A program made the position numbers and the translations under genes. Below are positions 1-8,500 of a stretch of 64,000 nucleotides of DNA, one piece after another (within the stretch, counting starts at the first letter, position 1; each line of letters starts with the position of its first letter). A model generated the notes under the pieces. The model saw only the letters and a list, made by a program, of their open reading frames with translations, had not been told where the DNA came from and searched no databases. The DNA is taken from contig NZ_JBLTWO010000006.1 of NCBI RefSeq assembly GCF_049889055.1, positions 1 through 64,000 on the forward strand, written 5' to 3'. This DNA is from Rhizorhabdus sp049889055. GTDB taxonomy: Bacteria > Pseudomonadota > Alphaproteobacteria > Sphingomonadales > Sphingomonadaceae.

Positions 1-47
1 GGTCGATATCCGACAGGCCGCTTTTACAAATTTGCAGCACCTTCCGA

Positions 48-1634
48 TCACCCCACGATCCGCCGCGCAGCCATATAACCCGACATACCGCCCAGCCCCG
101 GCCCCGGATGGGTCGAGGCGCCGATCTGGTAGAGCGCCTTGACCGGCGTGTCGTGGCGGCTCGGCACTGCCTGCGGGCGCCACAGCATGAACTGGTCGAT
201 CGAGCACAGCCCGCCATAGGGATCGCCGCCGACGAGATTGCAGTTCAGCCCCTCGAGATCGGCGGGCGAGATGGCGTGGCGGCCGATGATCCGCTCGCGC
301 AGGCCGGGGCTCAGCGCGCACAGGCGATCGACGATGCGATCGGCATAGGCCTCGCGCACCGCCTCGGTCCAGCGCCCGTCGGCGGGGACGGCGATTTCGC
401 CCAGCGCGTCGCCCTTCAGTTCGCCATTGCGCGGCAGCTCCTGCAGCTGGATCCAGAGGATCGCCTTGCCCTCCGGCGCGCGGCTCGGGTCGATCGCGGT
501 CGGCTGCGCGACGACGATGGTCGCCTCGGCCGGAAGCAGGCCACGCTCGGCCTCGTTGACCGCGCGCGACACCGCGTCGAGCCCGTCGGTGACATGGAGC
601 ATCGCCACCTTCGCCAGCGACGCGTCGGGCCATATCGGCGGTGACGACAGCGCGAGATGGATCTGCATCTCGCCCCGGCCATATTGGAAGGCGGCGGCCT
701 CCTGGCGCACCGGTTGCGGCACGTCGACATCGGCCAACAGGCGCTCGTAAAGTTGCGTCGGCGTGACCGAGGCGACCACCGCCCGGCGCGCCGCGATGCG
801 CTCGCCGCCGGCCAGCCGCACGCCGGTCGCCTTGCCGGCCGCAACCTCGATCGCTTGCACATCCGCACCGGTGCGGATCGCGCCGCCATGCTCCTCGATC
901 AGCGCACGGAAGGCGGCGACGATCCGGTCGCTGCCGCCCTCGACCATCGGCGCGCCGACCGCTTCGAGCGAGAAGAGGACGAGCCGGTTCATCAGCGCCG
1001 ACATGCTGCTTTCGGGCGAGAGCCCGACATGCAGCACCCAGGGGGCGAACAGCCCTCGCGCGGCAGGCGAGGTGAAGTCCTGCGACAGCCAGCCGCGAGT
1101 CGAGCGCAGCGCCTTGCCGAAAAAGGCGGCGAGACCCTTGAGCCCGCGCCGCCGCGCCTCGCCGAGCAGCAGCCTGATCGTCGGCCAGGACCAGAGTTCG
1201 CCGCCGAGCATGCCGAAGATCAGCCCCGCATCGGCCTCGACCGCCTGCATCGCCCGGCGATAGGCGGCGCCATCGCCGGGTGCCGCCGCGTCGAGCGCCG
1301 CGACATTGGCCTCGCGGTCGGTGCGGAACAGCAGCGCCGATCCGTCCGACCGCAGCAGCGCGGTCGGCGCGTCGGTGTTGACGAAGCGCAGCCCGTGCCG
1401 CGCCAGCGCCGGGCCGAGTTCGCCATAATGGGGGGAGGTCACGAACAGCGGATAGAGCGTCGACAGCGTATCGTGGCGGAAGCCGGGAAGGGTCAGCTCC
1501 TCGGTCCGGATGCAGCCCCCCGCGACGTCGTTGCGCTCGAGCAGCAGGACGCGCTGACCGCGCAGCGAGAGCAGCGCGCCGCAGACGAACGCGTTGATTC
1601 CGCTGCCGATGATGACGACGTCGGCGTCGCTCAT
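48..1634 (-). CDS. Phytoene desaturase-like FAD-dependent oxidoreductase
   Basis: A 528-residue flavoprotein of the phytoene desaturase/amine oxidase superfamily. The N-terminus carries a dinucleotide-binding motif (GSGINA, residues 10-15) followed by a Glu-Arg pair and 'AGG', as in crtI-type enzymes; the C-terminal 'GLGGMSGYMAARRI' closes the FAD domain. These enzymes desaturate or isomerise hydrophobic, often alicyclic, substrates. It is the last gene of a three-gene minus-strand operon: its ATG overlaps the stop of the short-chain dehydrogenase by 4 bases (ATGA). The catabolic neighbours argue for alicyclic or terpenoid degradation rather than carotenoid synthesis, since no crtB, crtY or crtE lies near. 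The substrate cannot be deduced. Confidence 0.88.
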   Translation of the reverse strand: MSDADVVIIGSGINAFVCGALLSLRGQRVLLLERNDVAGGCIRTEELTLPGFRHDTLSTLYPLFVTSPHYGELGPALARHGLRFVNTDAPTALLRSDGSALLFRTDREANVAALDAAAPGDGAAYRRAMQAVEADAGLIFGMLGGELWSWPTIRLLLGEARRRGLKGLAAFFGKALRSTRGWLSQDFTSPAARGLFAPWVLHVGLSPESSMSALMNRLVLFSLEAVGAPMVEGGSDRIVAAFRALIEEHGGAIRTGADVQAIEVAAGKATGVRLAGGERIAARRAVVASVTPTQLYERLLADVDVPQPVRQEAAAFQYGRGEMQIHLALSSPPIWPDASLAKVAMLHVTDGLDAVSRAVNEAERGLLPAEATIVVAQPTAIDPSRAPEGKAILWIQLQELPRNGELKGDALGEIAVPADGRWTEAVREAYADRIVDRLCALSPGLRERIIGRHAISPADLEGLNCNLVGGDPYGGLCSIDQFMLWRPQAVPSRHDTPVKALYQIGASTHPGPGLGGMSGYMAARRIVG

Positions 1635-2425
1635 CCCTGCGCGCCCGACAGCAGCGGCATCAGCGGAATGCGGCGTTCGGGGCCAAGTATGCCGTAACCG
1701 CCGTCGACGCTCGTCTCGCTGCCGGTCATGTAGCTGCCGGCGGACGAGGAGACAAAGCTCACCACCTCGGCCACTTCTGCCGCATCGGCGACGCGCCCGA
1801 GCAGGTTCAGATCGGCCGACACCGCATCGGCATGGGCGCGGTCCCCTGCGGTCAGGCCATCGAACGGATCGGACCAGATATGGCCGAGCGTGACCATGTT
1901 CACGCGGATGCCATCGGCCGCATAGTCGAGCGCCTGCGCCTTGGTCAGGTGGCGCAGCGCCGCCTTGGCGACCGGATAGGCCCAGCGCCCGACATGCGGG
2001 AACAGGCCGGAGATCGAGCCGATGTTGACGATCGTCCCGCCGACCGCAGCGAGGTGCGGGCGCGCAGCCTCGCCCAGGATCGCGGCCGATACGGCGGACA
2101 CGTTGAGCGTTTCGAGCCAGGTCGCCCGCGACGTCGCCGGACCTTCGTCGCCATAGCTGCAGGCATTGTTGACGAGGATGTCGAGCCGGCCGAAGCCCGA
2201 GACGGCGGCGTCGACCAGTGCGGCGAGCGCGGCGTCGTCGGTGATGTCGGTCGCGACGAAGCGCGCCCGGGCGCCAAGTTCGGCCTCGATCGCGCGCCCC
2301 TTGTCGACGCTGCGCGCGGCGATCAGCACGGTCGCCCCCTCGGCATGGAGTTTGCGGGTGATCGCGGCGCCGATCGACGCGGCGCCCCCGGTAACGATGG
2401 CCACGCGGCCTTCATGCTGTCCCAT
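1631..2425 (-). CDS. Short-chain dehydrogenase/reductase
   Basis: A classical SDR of 264 residues. The cofactor motif TGGAASIG is at residues 12-19, NNA at about 86-88, and the catalytic triad is Ser137, Tyr150 and Lys154 (YPVAK). It should oxidise an alcohol or reduce a ketone with NAD(P). Its ATG overlaps the stop codon of the upstream flavin monooxygenase by one base (TGATG) and a GGGAGA ribosome-binding site lies just upstream. Translation is therefore coupled, and the dehydrogenase probably acts on the same substrate as the monooxygenase, for example making the ketone that a Baeyer-Villiger-type enzyme would use. The substrate is unknown. Confidence 0.92.
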   Translation of the reverse strand: MGQHEGRVAIVTGGAASIGAAITRKLHAEGATVLIAARSVDKGRAIEAELGARARFVATDITDDAALAALVDAAVSGFGRLDILVNNACSYGDEGPATSRATWLETLNVSAVSAAILGEAARPHLAAVGGTIVNIGSISGLFPHVGRWAYPVAKAALRHLTKAQALDYAADGIRVNMVTLGHIWSDPFDGLTAGDRAHADAVSADLNLLGRVADAAEVAEVVSFVSSSAGSYMTGSETSVDGGYGILGPERRIPLMPLLSGAQG

Positions 2426-3933
2426 CAGTTTCTCCCGGTGTTGGTCGTGGAAAGGCTACGGCCGTGGCGCTTCAGCAGGCGCGGCAGCAGACCCGCATAT
2501 TCGGCGGCGTCGATCGAAACGAACCACTGGCGGATGCGCGTCAGCAGCGGCAGCCGCAGGTCGATCTCGGCGAGCAATTCGTCCATGTGGTGGACCGAGA
2601 AGGGGATGATGTTGGTCCCCTTAGAATGCTTGCCGTTGGTGCGCTGCTCCATCCAGGCGAGCCGGCTGTCGATATAGCGGCGCTGCTCCTGCTCGGGCGG
2701 CAAGGTCAGGCCGCCGACCAGCATGTTCGCGATCCACAGCGCACTGACCTCAGCGTTGAGCTGGCTGAAGAAGGAGGAATTATAGCCGTTGAAGGCGAGC
2801 CCCGGCACGCCGAGCGGGAGCATCGACCGGTAGAGACGGAAATTGCCGCGATCATCGGTGACCTTCGACAGAACTTCCCGATCGAGGAAGTCGCAGCGCT
2901 GGTGCCAGCCGGTGCCGCAGATGATGACGTCGGCAGGAATGGTGCGGCCATCGGACAGGCGTGCCTGCCCGGGCGAAAGCTCGGCGATCTCGCCACGGTG
3001 GAAGGCGATGCGCCCGTCGCCGATCGCTTCGTAAAAGCCGTCGGTGACGAGGCTGACGGTGCTGCGCGCGATCGTCTCCAGCTTGCCGTCGGGCTCCAGG
3101 CCGATCTCCTTGAGCCGCAGCTGCCGGGCGATGACGCCCTGCACGCTGTTCATCATCGCGTTGCGGATCGGCTTGCCGGGGCCGTGCAGGAAACGCTCGA
3201 AGCCCTTGACCTCGATATAGCGGAACAGCCCCTCGCCCAGCCGATTGAGGAAGAGATGCTTGAAGTTCAGCTTGTTGGCGAGCTTCTTCGGGATCTTCCA
3301 GATGATGCTGCGCGCGATGACGCTGGTGGAGGCCGCGACCTCCATGCAGGCGCGCGCCACGTCGCAGGACGATTTGCCATAGCCGACGACGAGCAGGTGG
3401 CGTCCGCGTGCGACATCCGGATCGGTGAACTGGCTGGTGTGAAGGATCTGTCCGCCTGCCGCGCGGAAGGCGTCGCTGCCCGGATAGGGCGGAATGGCGG
3501 GGATCGAGAAGATGCCGTTGCAGACGATCAGATAGTCGAACGCCTTCGTCTCGACGCTGCCGTCGGCGACCGACCGGCTCTCGATCGTCCATTGGCCGCT
3601 GCCGTCCCCCACCGGCCGGGCGGCGGTGACCTCGCGGCCGAGGCGGATCGAGTTGCGCAAGCCGAAATGGTCGACATAGGTTTCAAGATAGGCCTGGACC
3701 TGGGCGCCGGTCGGCCATTCGGGATAGTCGGCCGGCATCGGCCAGTCCGAAAAGGCATAGGTCTCGCGCGGGTTCTGCGTGGTCAGGCCGGGATAGCGAC
3801 GCGACGCCGACCAGACGCCGCCAATATCGGCCTCCTTTTCGAAGACGGTGACCTCGAAACCGAATTGCCTGAGCGTCTTCGCGGTGCTCAGCCCCGCGAG
3901 GCCCGCCCCGATGATGGCGATGTTGTGAACCAT
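2425..3933 (-). CDS. Flavin-containing monooxygenase (Baeyer-Villiger/FMO type)
   Basis: A class B flavoprotein monooxygenase of about 502 residues. It has an FAD motif GAGLAG (residues 9-14), a second NADPH-type motif around 'VVGYGKSSCD', and the late 'ICGTGW' segment typical of FMO and cyclohexanone-monooxygenase relatives. The HTSQF segment sits where the FMO signature is expected but is a variant of it. I place the start at ATG 3933, preceded by GGGGAG four bases away; an in-frame ATG at 3945 would add four residues. First gene of the FMO-SDR-oxidoreductase operon. A GTTATGC-type box shared with the TonB receptor promoter lies about 50 bases upstream. Probably inserts oxygen into an alicyclic ketone or hydroxylates it. 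Confidence 0.9.
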   Translation of the reverse strand: MVHNIAIIGAGLAGLSTAKTLRQFGFEVTVFEKEADIGGVWSASRRYPGLTTQNPRETYAFSDWPMPADYPEWPTGAQVQAYLETYVDHFGLRNSIRLGREVTAARPVGDGSGQWTIESRSVADGSVETKAFDYLIVCNGIFSIPAIPPYPGSDAFRAAGGQILHTSQFTDPDVARGRHLLVVGYGKSSCDVARACMEVAASTSVIARSIIWKIPKKLANKLNFKHLFLNRLGEGLFRYIEVKGFERFLHGPGKPIRNAMMNSVQGVIARQLRLKEIGLEPDGKLETIARSTVSLVTDGFYEAIGDGRIAFHRGEIAELSPGQARLSDGRTIPADVIICGTGWHQRCDFLDREVLSKVTDDRGNFRLYRSMLPLGVPGLAFNGYNSSFFSQLNAEVSALWIANMLVGGLTLPPEQEQRRYIDSRLAWMEQRTNGKHSKGTNIIPFSVHHMDELLAEIDLRLPLLTRIRQWFVSIDAAEYAGLLPRLLKRHGRSLSTTNTGRN

Positions 3934-3983
3934 GCGTCTCCCCATATTCCTGGGAGACAGGCTAGGCCGGAGGCGGACGGACC

Positions 3984-4012
3984 GTTATGCGCGCACTGCC
4001 GAGATTGTCCGC
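3984..4012. promoter_or_regulatory. Putative AraC-family binding site upstream of the FMO operon
   Basis: A 29-base segment beginning GTTATGC. It matches the segment at 7601-7629 upstream of the TonB receptor at 20 of 29 positions without gaps: GTTATGC, then CA-N-TGC after three bases, then a TGT further on. Both copies have the same orientation relative to the minus-strand gene they precede. The AraC-family gene lies between the two promoters, so it is the natural candidate to bind them. The binding is inference. Confidence 0.45.
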
Positions 4013-4055
4013 TGAGTGCGGCAACCTTGGGGCGCTGCTCACCCCTGCAAAAAGC

Positions 4056-5033
4056 TCAGCTGGCGCGGCGGCGCAGCGTCTCGGACGGGGTCTCGCCGAA
4101 CAGCGAGCGATATTGGCCGGCGAAGCGGCCGAGCTCGTAGAAGCCCCAGCGGCTGGCGACGTCGGCGACACCCAGTGGCAGCGGCGCGCTGGTCAGCTCC
4201 TCATGGACGCGCCGCAGCCGGGTCAGTCGCAGATAGGCCATGGGCGAGATGTCGCGGAAGCGCTGGAAACCCTCGAACAGGGTGCGGCTGCTGACGCCGC
4301 TGACCGCGACGAGCCGGGCCATGTCGATCGGCTCGTCGGCATGCTCCTCGATATAGCGCTCGACGAGGCGGACGTGACGCGGCGCGATCGCGCAACCGCC
4401 CCGCTGCAGCGCCTCCGAATAGTTATGCGGCTGGGTTTCGAGCAAATTGGTGAGGAGCAACGCCTCCAGCTGGCGCGTGGTCGCGCGCGCCGGGGTCGCC
4501 CGGTCGAGTTCGCCCATCAGCGCGGCGACATATTGCCACCAGATCGCGACGGTACCCTCCATCGGCATGGTCGTCGCGAAGCGCACCGGCGCGCGGATCG
4601 GCTTGTCGAGCAGGATCGCCAGCTGCTGTTCGAGCGCGTCGCGTTCGATCCGCACCATCGCCTTGGTGCAGGCCTGGTCCCACACCATGCGAACCGGGTC
4701 GGTCGGGTTGAGCAGCGTCGCCGTGGCGCGATCGGCGCGGAAGCTGTTGCCCTCCGACGTGATCGTGGCGCTGCCGGCGACCGGCAGCATCAGCAGATAG
4801 AAATCCTCGAGGCAGCCGGGATCGATCTCGACCTCGGCGCCATAGCTCATCATCCCCACGCTGATCCGGTCGAGCGCCACGCTGTTCTGCCACGCATCGA
4901 GACGGCCGCTGCCCCCGATGGGATCGAGCCGGTGCGAGCAATAGACCTTCGAGACCTTCTCACGCGTCTCATCGACGTCGATCGAACGGAAATAGCGATG
5001 CGCCGCGAGTGAAGGCGGATTGATACCCAGCAT
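4056..5033 (-). CDS. AraC-family transcriptional regulator
   Basis: About 325 residues. The N-terminal half resembles the AraC-binding-like sensor domain found in catabolic activators; the C-terminal 100 residues hold two helix-turn-helix units, with 'MARLVAVSGVSSRTLFEGF' in the first and the AraC signature 'VADVASRWGFYELGRFAGQY' in the second. The start is set at ATG 5033 because GAGGA lies about seven bases upstream; an in-frame ATG at 5093 lacks a clear ribosome-binding site. It sits between the FMO operon and a TonB receptor gene, all on the minus strand. Two similar boxes (3984-4012 and 7601-7629) upstream of those units are plausible targets. Confidence 0.9.
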   Translation of the reverse strand: MLGINPPSLAAHRYFRSIDVDETREKVSKVYCSHRLDPIGGSGRLDAWQNSVALDRISVGMMSYGAEVEIDPGCLEDFYLLMLPVAGSATITSEGNSFRADRATATLLNPTDPVRMVWDQACTKAMVRIERDALEQQLAILLDKPIRAPVRFATTMPMEGTVAIWWQYVAALMGELDRATPARATTRQLEALLLTNLLETQPHNYSEALQRGGCAIAPRHVRLVERYIEEHADEPIDMARLVAVSGVSSRTLFEGFQRFRDISPMAYLRLTRLRRVHEELTSAPLPLGVADVASRWGFYELGRFAGQYRSLFGETPSETLRRRAS

Positions 5034-5120
5034 GGTTCGATCCTCGTCAGATGGTCGGGTATGCTCCTGCAACGTGCGCCGGCAAGGTTTCACGAATCCC
5101 GCCGGCGCGCAATGACGACG

Positions 5121-7520
5121 TCACATCTTCCATTTGGCGGTGAGATACCATTCGCGCGGCCGCGCGAAGAGCTGTTCGTACACGCGGAAGGACGCGCCGT
5201 AGATTCCGGTCTGCGTGTAGCGTTCATTGGTGATGTTGGTGACGCCCGCGACGAAGCTGATCGAGCGGTCGGCCAAGTCCCAGGCGACCGAGCCGTTCAG
5301 CAGATGATAGCCGCCCTGATAGAGCTCCGCCGTGTTGAGCGCGTCCATGAAGAAGCCCGAGCGATAGGACCAGTCGAGGCGCGGCGTGATCTCCCCGCCG
5401 CCCGGCAGTTCGATGCTCTTGAGCAGCGAGGCGCTGAGCGTCCATTTGGAGATGCGCTCGAACTTCGACGCGCGGGTGATCTCGGTCGCGGCCGGATCGA
5501 TCGAGGTATAGGCCGGATCGAGATAGCCGGCGCTCGCCTCGACGAAGAAGCCGCCGCCGGGCGACAGCCGCGCTTCGAGCTCGGCGCCCTTGATCTCGGC
5601 GCGCGCGGCGTTCTTCGTGACCGGGGCGACGCCGGTGAAGACCTGCACCTGCAGATCGTCATATTTGGTCAGAAACACCGCGCCGTTGAGGGTCAGCCGG
5701 CGATCGAGCAATTCGGACTTGAAGCCCGCTTCGAACGCCGAGGCCTTTTCCGCGCCGAACTGCGGAGTGGCGGCGAGCGGCGGGAAGACGCGCTGCACGA
5801 AGCCGCCGCTCTTGAAGCCGCGCGAGAAGGAGCCGTAGAGCATCAGACGGTCGGCCGGTTTCCAGGCGAGGTTGACCATCGGGGTCAGGTCGTCCTCGCT
5901 CCGCTTCACCGTCACGAAGGGCAGGACGCGCGTCTGCGGCGTGTTGGGGCTGCCGGCAATCAGCTGCGCGCCCGGCGTGCGGTCGACGAAGATGGTCTGG
6001 TCGGGCAGGAAACTCTTGTCGTCCTTGGTGTAGCGGAGACCCGCGGTCAGATCGAGGCTGTCGGTCAGCTTGACCGTCGCCTGGCCGAAGGCCGCATAGC
6101 TGCGTGTCTTGAAGCGGCCGCCCGACTGGAAATTGACCGGTGTGAAATCGAGGATGTTCACATTGTTGCCGGTCTCATCGAAATAATAGGCTCCCACGGC
6201 ATATTTGACCCGGTCGGCAAAGGCGTCGCCGGTCAGCTGGAGCTCCTGGCTGAACTGCTCGTCGGTCAGGCTGTCGAAGAAATGGGTGATCGTCAGCGGC
6301 GAGTGATCCCCGTCGCGCGCGAAGCGGCCCTTCAGATGGCGATAGGCGGTGATCGACTTGAGCTTGGCCGCACCGAGATTCCATTCGATCGTGCCGCTCG
6401 CCGCCCACACCTTGTTGCGCGAATATTGCGGCGCGGTCCCCGCATCGGTCGTGCGGCTGACATATTGATCGCCATAGCAGGCCGCACCGCTGCCCTGCGG
6501 GCTATAGGGATTGAAGCCGAGGCAGTTCTGACCCCCGAGGAAGGTCGCGATATAATTGTTGAGCAGCGCGAAATTGTCGACCGGCGCGTCGAAGGGCGGA
6601 TTGATGACGTAGGAACCGGGGGTGGCCGGGCTGCCTGGCGGCAGCATCGGCAGGCCCTGCGGGTTGAACACCGCCGAACGATAGTCGATTCCCGACAGCG
6701 TCAGAGCGGGGCCGTGGCTGCGGTCGTCGGTCCCCTCGATCGCCAGATTCACCTCGAAGTCCGACGACGGCGTCCAGCGCAGCTGCAGCCGGCCGGTCTG
6801 GGTGTTCACATTGCCCAGATCCTTGTTGTCGGACGTGCGGGTGACATAGCCGTCGCGGATGAAGCTGCCGACCGACAGGCGCGCGGCCAGCGTTTCGCCG
6901 AGCGGTACGTTGATCATGCCCTTGACGTCGAAGCGGCTGTAGCGGCCGGTCGTCGCCTGCGCGGAAGCCTCGAACCGGTCGCGCGGCTTGACGGTTGTCA
7001 GGCTGAGCGCACCGCCGATGGTGTTGCGGCCGAACAGCGTGCCCTGCGGCCCGCGCAGAACTTCGATCCGCTCGACATCGACCAGATCGAGCAGCGCACC
7101 GACCGAGCGCGCGACATAGACGCCGTCGACATAGACGCCGACGCCGGGCTCGGTCGTAGGAAGGAACTCCTTCTGGCCGATGCCGCGGATATAGATGGCG
7201 GCCGAGGAACTGGCGCCGCCGAAGCTCGGGTTGTTCTGGAAGGTCAGGTTGGGCGTGAAGGTGGCGATGCCATCGACCTTGTCGAGGCCCCGCGCTGCCA
7301 GCGATTCGCCGCTGAACGCCGACATGGCGATGGGGATATCCTGCGCGCGCTCCTCGCGTTTGCGGGCGGTGACGATGATGTCGCCCTCACCGAGCAGGTC
7401 GGCGCGCGAGGCCTGCGACTCTTCACCCGATGCTGCGGTCGTCTGCGCCTGCACGGGCAGGGCGAGCACCGCCGCGACCGCCCCCATCACCTGAAACGCC
7501 GGACTCCATCCCTTGACCAT
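5121..7520 (-). CDS. TonB-dependent outer-membrane receptor
   Basis: About 799 residues from ATG 7520. It has a signal peptide ending near 'PVQAQ', a short linker, a plug domain starting 'IIVTARKR', and a long beta-barrel ending in an aromatic-rich strand (WYLTAKWKM). The family actively imports siderophores, vitamins, carbohydrates or hydrophobic compounds with energy from TonB-ExbB-ExbD. An in-frame upstream start at 7598 lacks a signal-peptide-like beginning, whereas 7520 is preceded by a purine-rich segment (GAAGGGGA). Lying between AraC and TetR genes in a catabolic region, it is probably the uptake route for the degraded substrate. The ligand cannot be read from sequence. Confidence 0.93.
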   Translation of the reverse strand: MVKGWSPAFQVMGAVAAVLALPVQAQTTAASGEESQASRADLLGEGDIIVTARKREERAQDIPIAMSAFSGESLAARGLDKVDGIATFTPNLTFQNNPSFGGASSSAAIYIRGIGQKEFLPTTEPGVGVYVDGVYVARSVGALLDLVDVERIEVLRGPQGTLFGRNTIGGALSLTTVKPRDRFEASAQATTGRYSRFDVKGMINVPLGETLAARLSVGSFIRDGYVTRTSDNKDLGNVNTQTGRLQLRWTPSSDFEVNLAIEGTDDRSHGPALTLSGIDYRSAVFNPQGLPMLPPGSPATPGSYVINPPFDAPVDNFALLNNYIATFLGGQNCLGFNPYSPQGSGAACYGDQYVSRTTDAGTAPQYSRNKVWAASGTIEWNLGAAKLKSITAYRHLKGRFARDGDHSPLTITHFFDSLTDEQFSQELQLTGDAFADRVKYAVGAYYFDETGNNVNILDFTPVNFQSGGRFKTRSYAAFGQATVKLTDSLDLTAGLRYTKDDKSFLPDQTIFVDRTPGAQLIAGSPNTPQTRVLPFVTVKRSEDDLTPMVNLAWKPADRLMLYGSFSRGFKSGGFVQRVFPPLAATPQFGAEKASAFEAGFKSELLDRRLTLNGAVFLTKYDDLQVQVFTGVAPVTKNAARAEIKGAELEARLSPGGGFFVEASAGYLDPAYTSIDPAATEITRASKFERISKWTLSASLLKSIELPGGGEITPRLDWSYRSGFFMDALNTAELYQGGYHLLNGSVAWDLADRSISFVAGVTNITNERYTQTGIYGASFRVYEQLFARPREWYLTAKWKM

Positions 7521-7600
7521 CGTCTGTCCCCTTCTCCAGCCCCCGCCCTGCGGTGGGCCCATTCCCTTGGCTGGGAGAGAACAGCATTCGGCCGCCACAA

Positions 7601-7629
7601 GTTATGCAGCCAATGCGGCGGCTGTGCAC
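7601..7629. promoter_or_regulatory. Putative AraC-family binding site upstream of the TonB receptor
   Basis: Partner of the box at 3984-4012: identical GTTATGC start and 20 of 29 matching positions, about 80 bases upstream of the receptor's start codon and in the same orientation. The spacing would let an activator act just upstream of or over a -35 region. No convincing -10 element was identified. Confidence 0.45.
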
Positions 7630-7680
7630 CGATTGCGGTTTAGTGACGGCGGCGCGACCAGTCCGCACCCGATAGAAAGA

Positions 7681-7694
7681 TGGACGATAGTCCA
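7681..7694. promoter_or_regulatory. Putative TetR operator (autoregulatory)
   Basis: Perfect inverted repeat TGGAC-GATA-GTCCA, about 30-45 bases upstream of the TetR gene in the divergent region with the TonB receptor. It matches the second repeat at 8450-8463 in design (T-R-GAC, four bases, GTC-Y-A) and in its flanks (A before, ATT after). TetR-family proteins usually bind such short palindromes and repress themselves. Confidence 0.6.
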
Positions 7695-7723
7695 ATTCAT
7701 GCTATTGCCGACCCCGAACTTCG

Positions 7724-8440
7724 ATGGAGCGGAACGGAATGGCGCGCAGGTCGACGGCGGCTCTTGACGAAGACGGGCGTTCGCCGGACATGTCGCGCCG
7801 CGAACGCAACAAGGCCCGGACCCGCGCCGCCATATTGGAGGCGAGCATCAGCTGCATGGCCGAGTCGGGCGTTCAGGACGCGACGATGGACCAGATCGCT
7901 ACCGCCGCCGACGTCGCCCGGGCCACCCTGTTCAACTATTTCCCCAGCAAGAACGACATCATCGATGCATTGGTGGCCGAGAATGACGCGGGCTTCTTCG
8001 TAGCGATGGAGGGATGGCGAAGGGCCACACATCTGACGACGGTCGAGAAGCTCGCAGGCCTGTTCGCCGCGACCGACCATTATCTGCGGCGCGCGCCGGC
8101 GCGGCGGCGCGCGGTGCTGAGCATGTCGTGGCGCAACTGGGGGCAGCCCGGAAACCAGCAGCGCGTCCAGCGGGTCGTCGATGCCTTCACCGCCCTGCTC
8201 GATGACGGCCGCCATGGCGGAGACCTGTCGCCGCAGCTCGACAGCGCGATCGCCGGGGAGATCATCGCGCAGACCTATATGGGGGTGATCCACGCCTGGC
8301 GGATAGACGAGGCGCACCCGGCGGCGAACCGGCTCGACGTCGTCGCCCGACTGCTGGCGACGATGATCGCGCCGGGCACGCCTTTCCCGGATCGCGCACC
8401 CTTGCCACCCGTGCCGCCTATCCCCGAAATTCAGACCTGA
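7724..8440 (+). CDS. TetR-family transcriptional regulator
   Basis: A 238-residue protein. The TetR DNA-binding domain lies at about residues 30-75, with the recognition segment 'IATAADVARATLFNYFPSK' characteristic of the family, followed by an all-helical ligand-binding domain and a proline-rich tail. ATG 7739 is an alternative start with a better-placed purine stretch (GGAG about nine bases upstream). It lies directly upstream of the CoA ligase operon and probably represses that operon and itself through the matched inverted repeats at 7681-7694 and 8450-8463. The inducer is likely a CoA thioester or a pathway intermediate; this last point is inference. Confidence 0.92.
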   Translation: MERNGMARRSTAALDEDGRSPDMSRRERNKARTRAAILEASISCMAESGVQDATMDQIATAADVARATLFNYFPSKNDIIDALVAENDAGFFVAMEGWRRATHLTTVEKLAGLFAATDHYLRRAPARRRAVLSMSWRNWGQPGNQQRVQRVVDAFTALLDDGRHGGDLSPQLDSAIAGEIIAQTYMGVIHAWRIDEAHPAANRLDVVARLLATMIAPGTPFPDRAPLPPVPPIPEIQT

Positions 8441-8449
8441 TTATTTTTA

Positions 8450-8463
8450 TAGACTGCAGTCTA
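8450..8463. promoter_or_regulatory. Putative TetR operator and promoter of the CoA-ligase operon
   Basis: Perfect 14-base palindrome TAGACTGCAGTCTA lying just upstream of a good -10 hexamer TATAAT at 8468-8473. The surrounding bases are AT-rich, unlike the region as a whole. The palindrome would fall between the -35 and -10 elements, an ideal position for repression. Same architecture as the repeat at 7681-7694. Confidence 0.65.
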
Positions 8464-8500
8464 ATTATATAATATCGAGCCTGTGAAGGCCAAGGAGAGG

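Noticed and set aside
48..1634. Carotenoid phytoene desaturase (crtI).
   Set aside because: Motifs fit the superfamily, but there is no carotenoid gene nearby and the operon partners are a monooxygenase and an SDR.
5061..7643. A long open reading frame (about 860 codons) on the plus strand.
   Set aside because: It lies opposite a clear TonB receptor, is rich in Arg, Ala and Gly, and has no recognisable motif. Long antisense frames are expected at this GC content; the same applies to 47421-49529 and 59440-62262.
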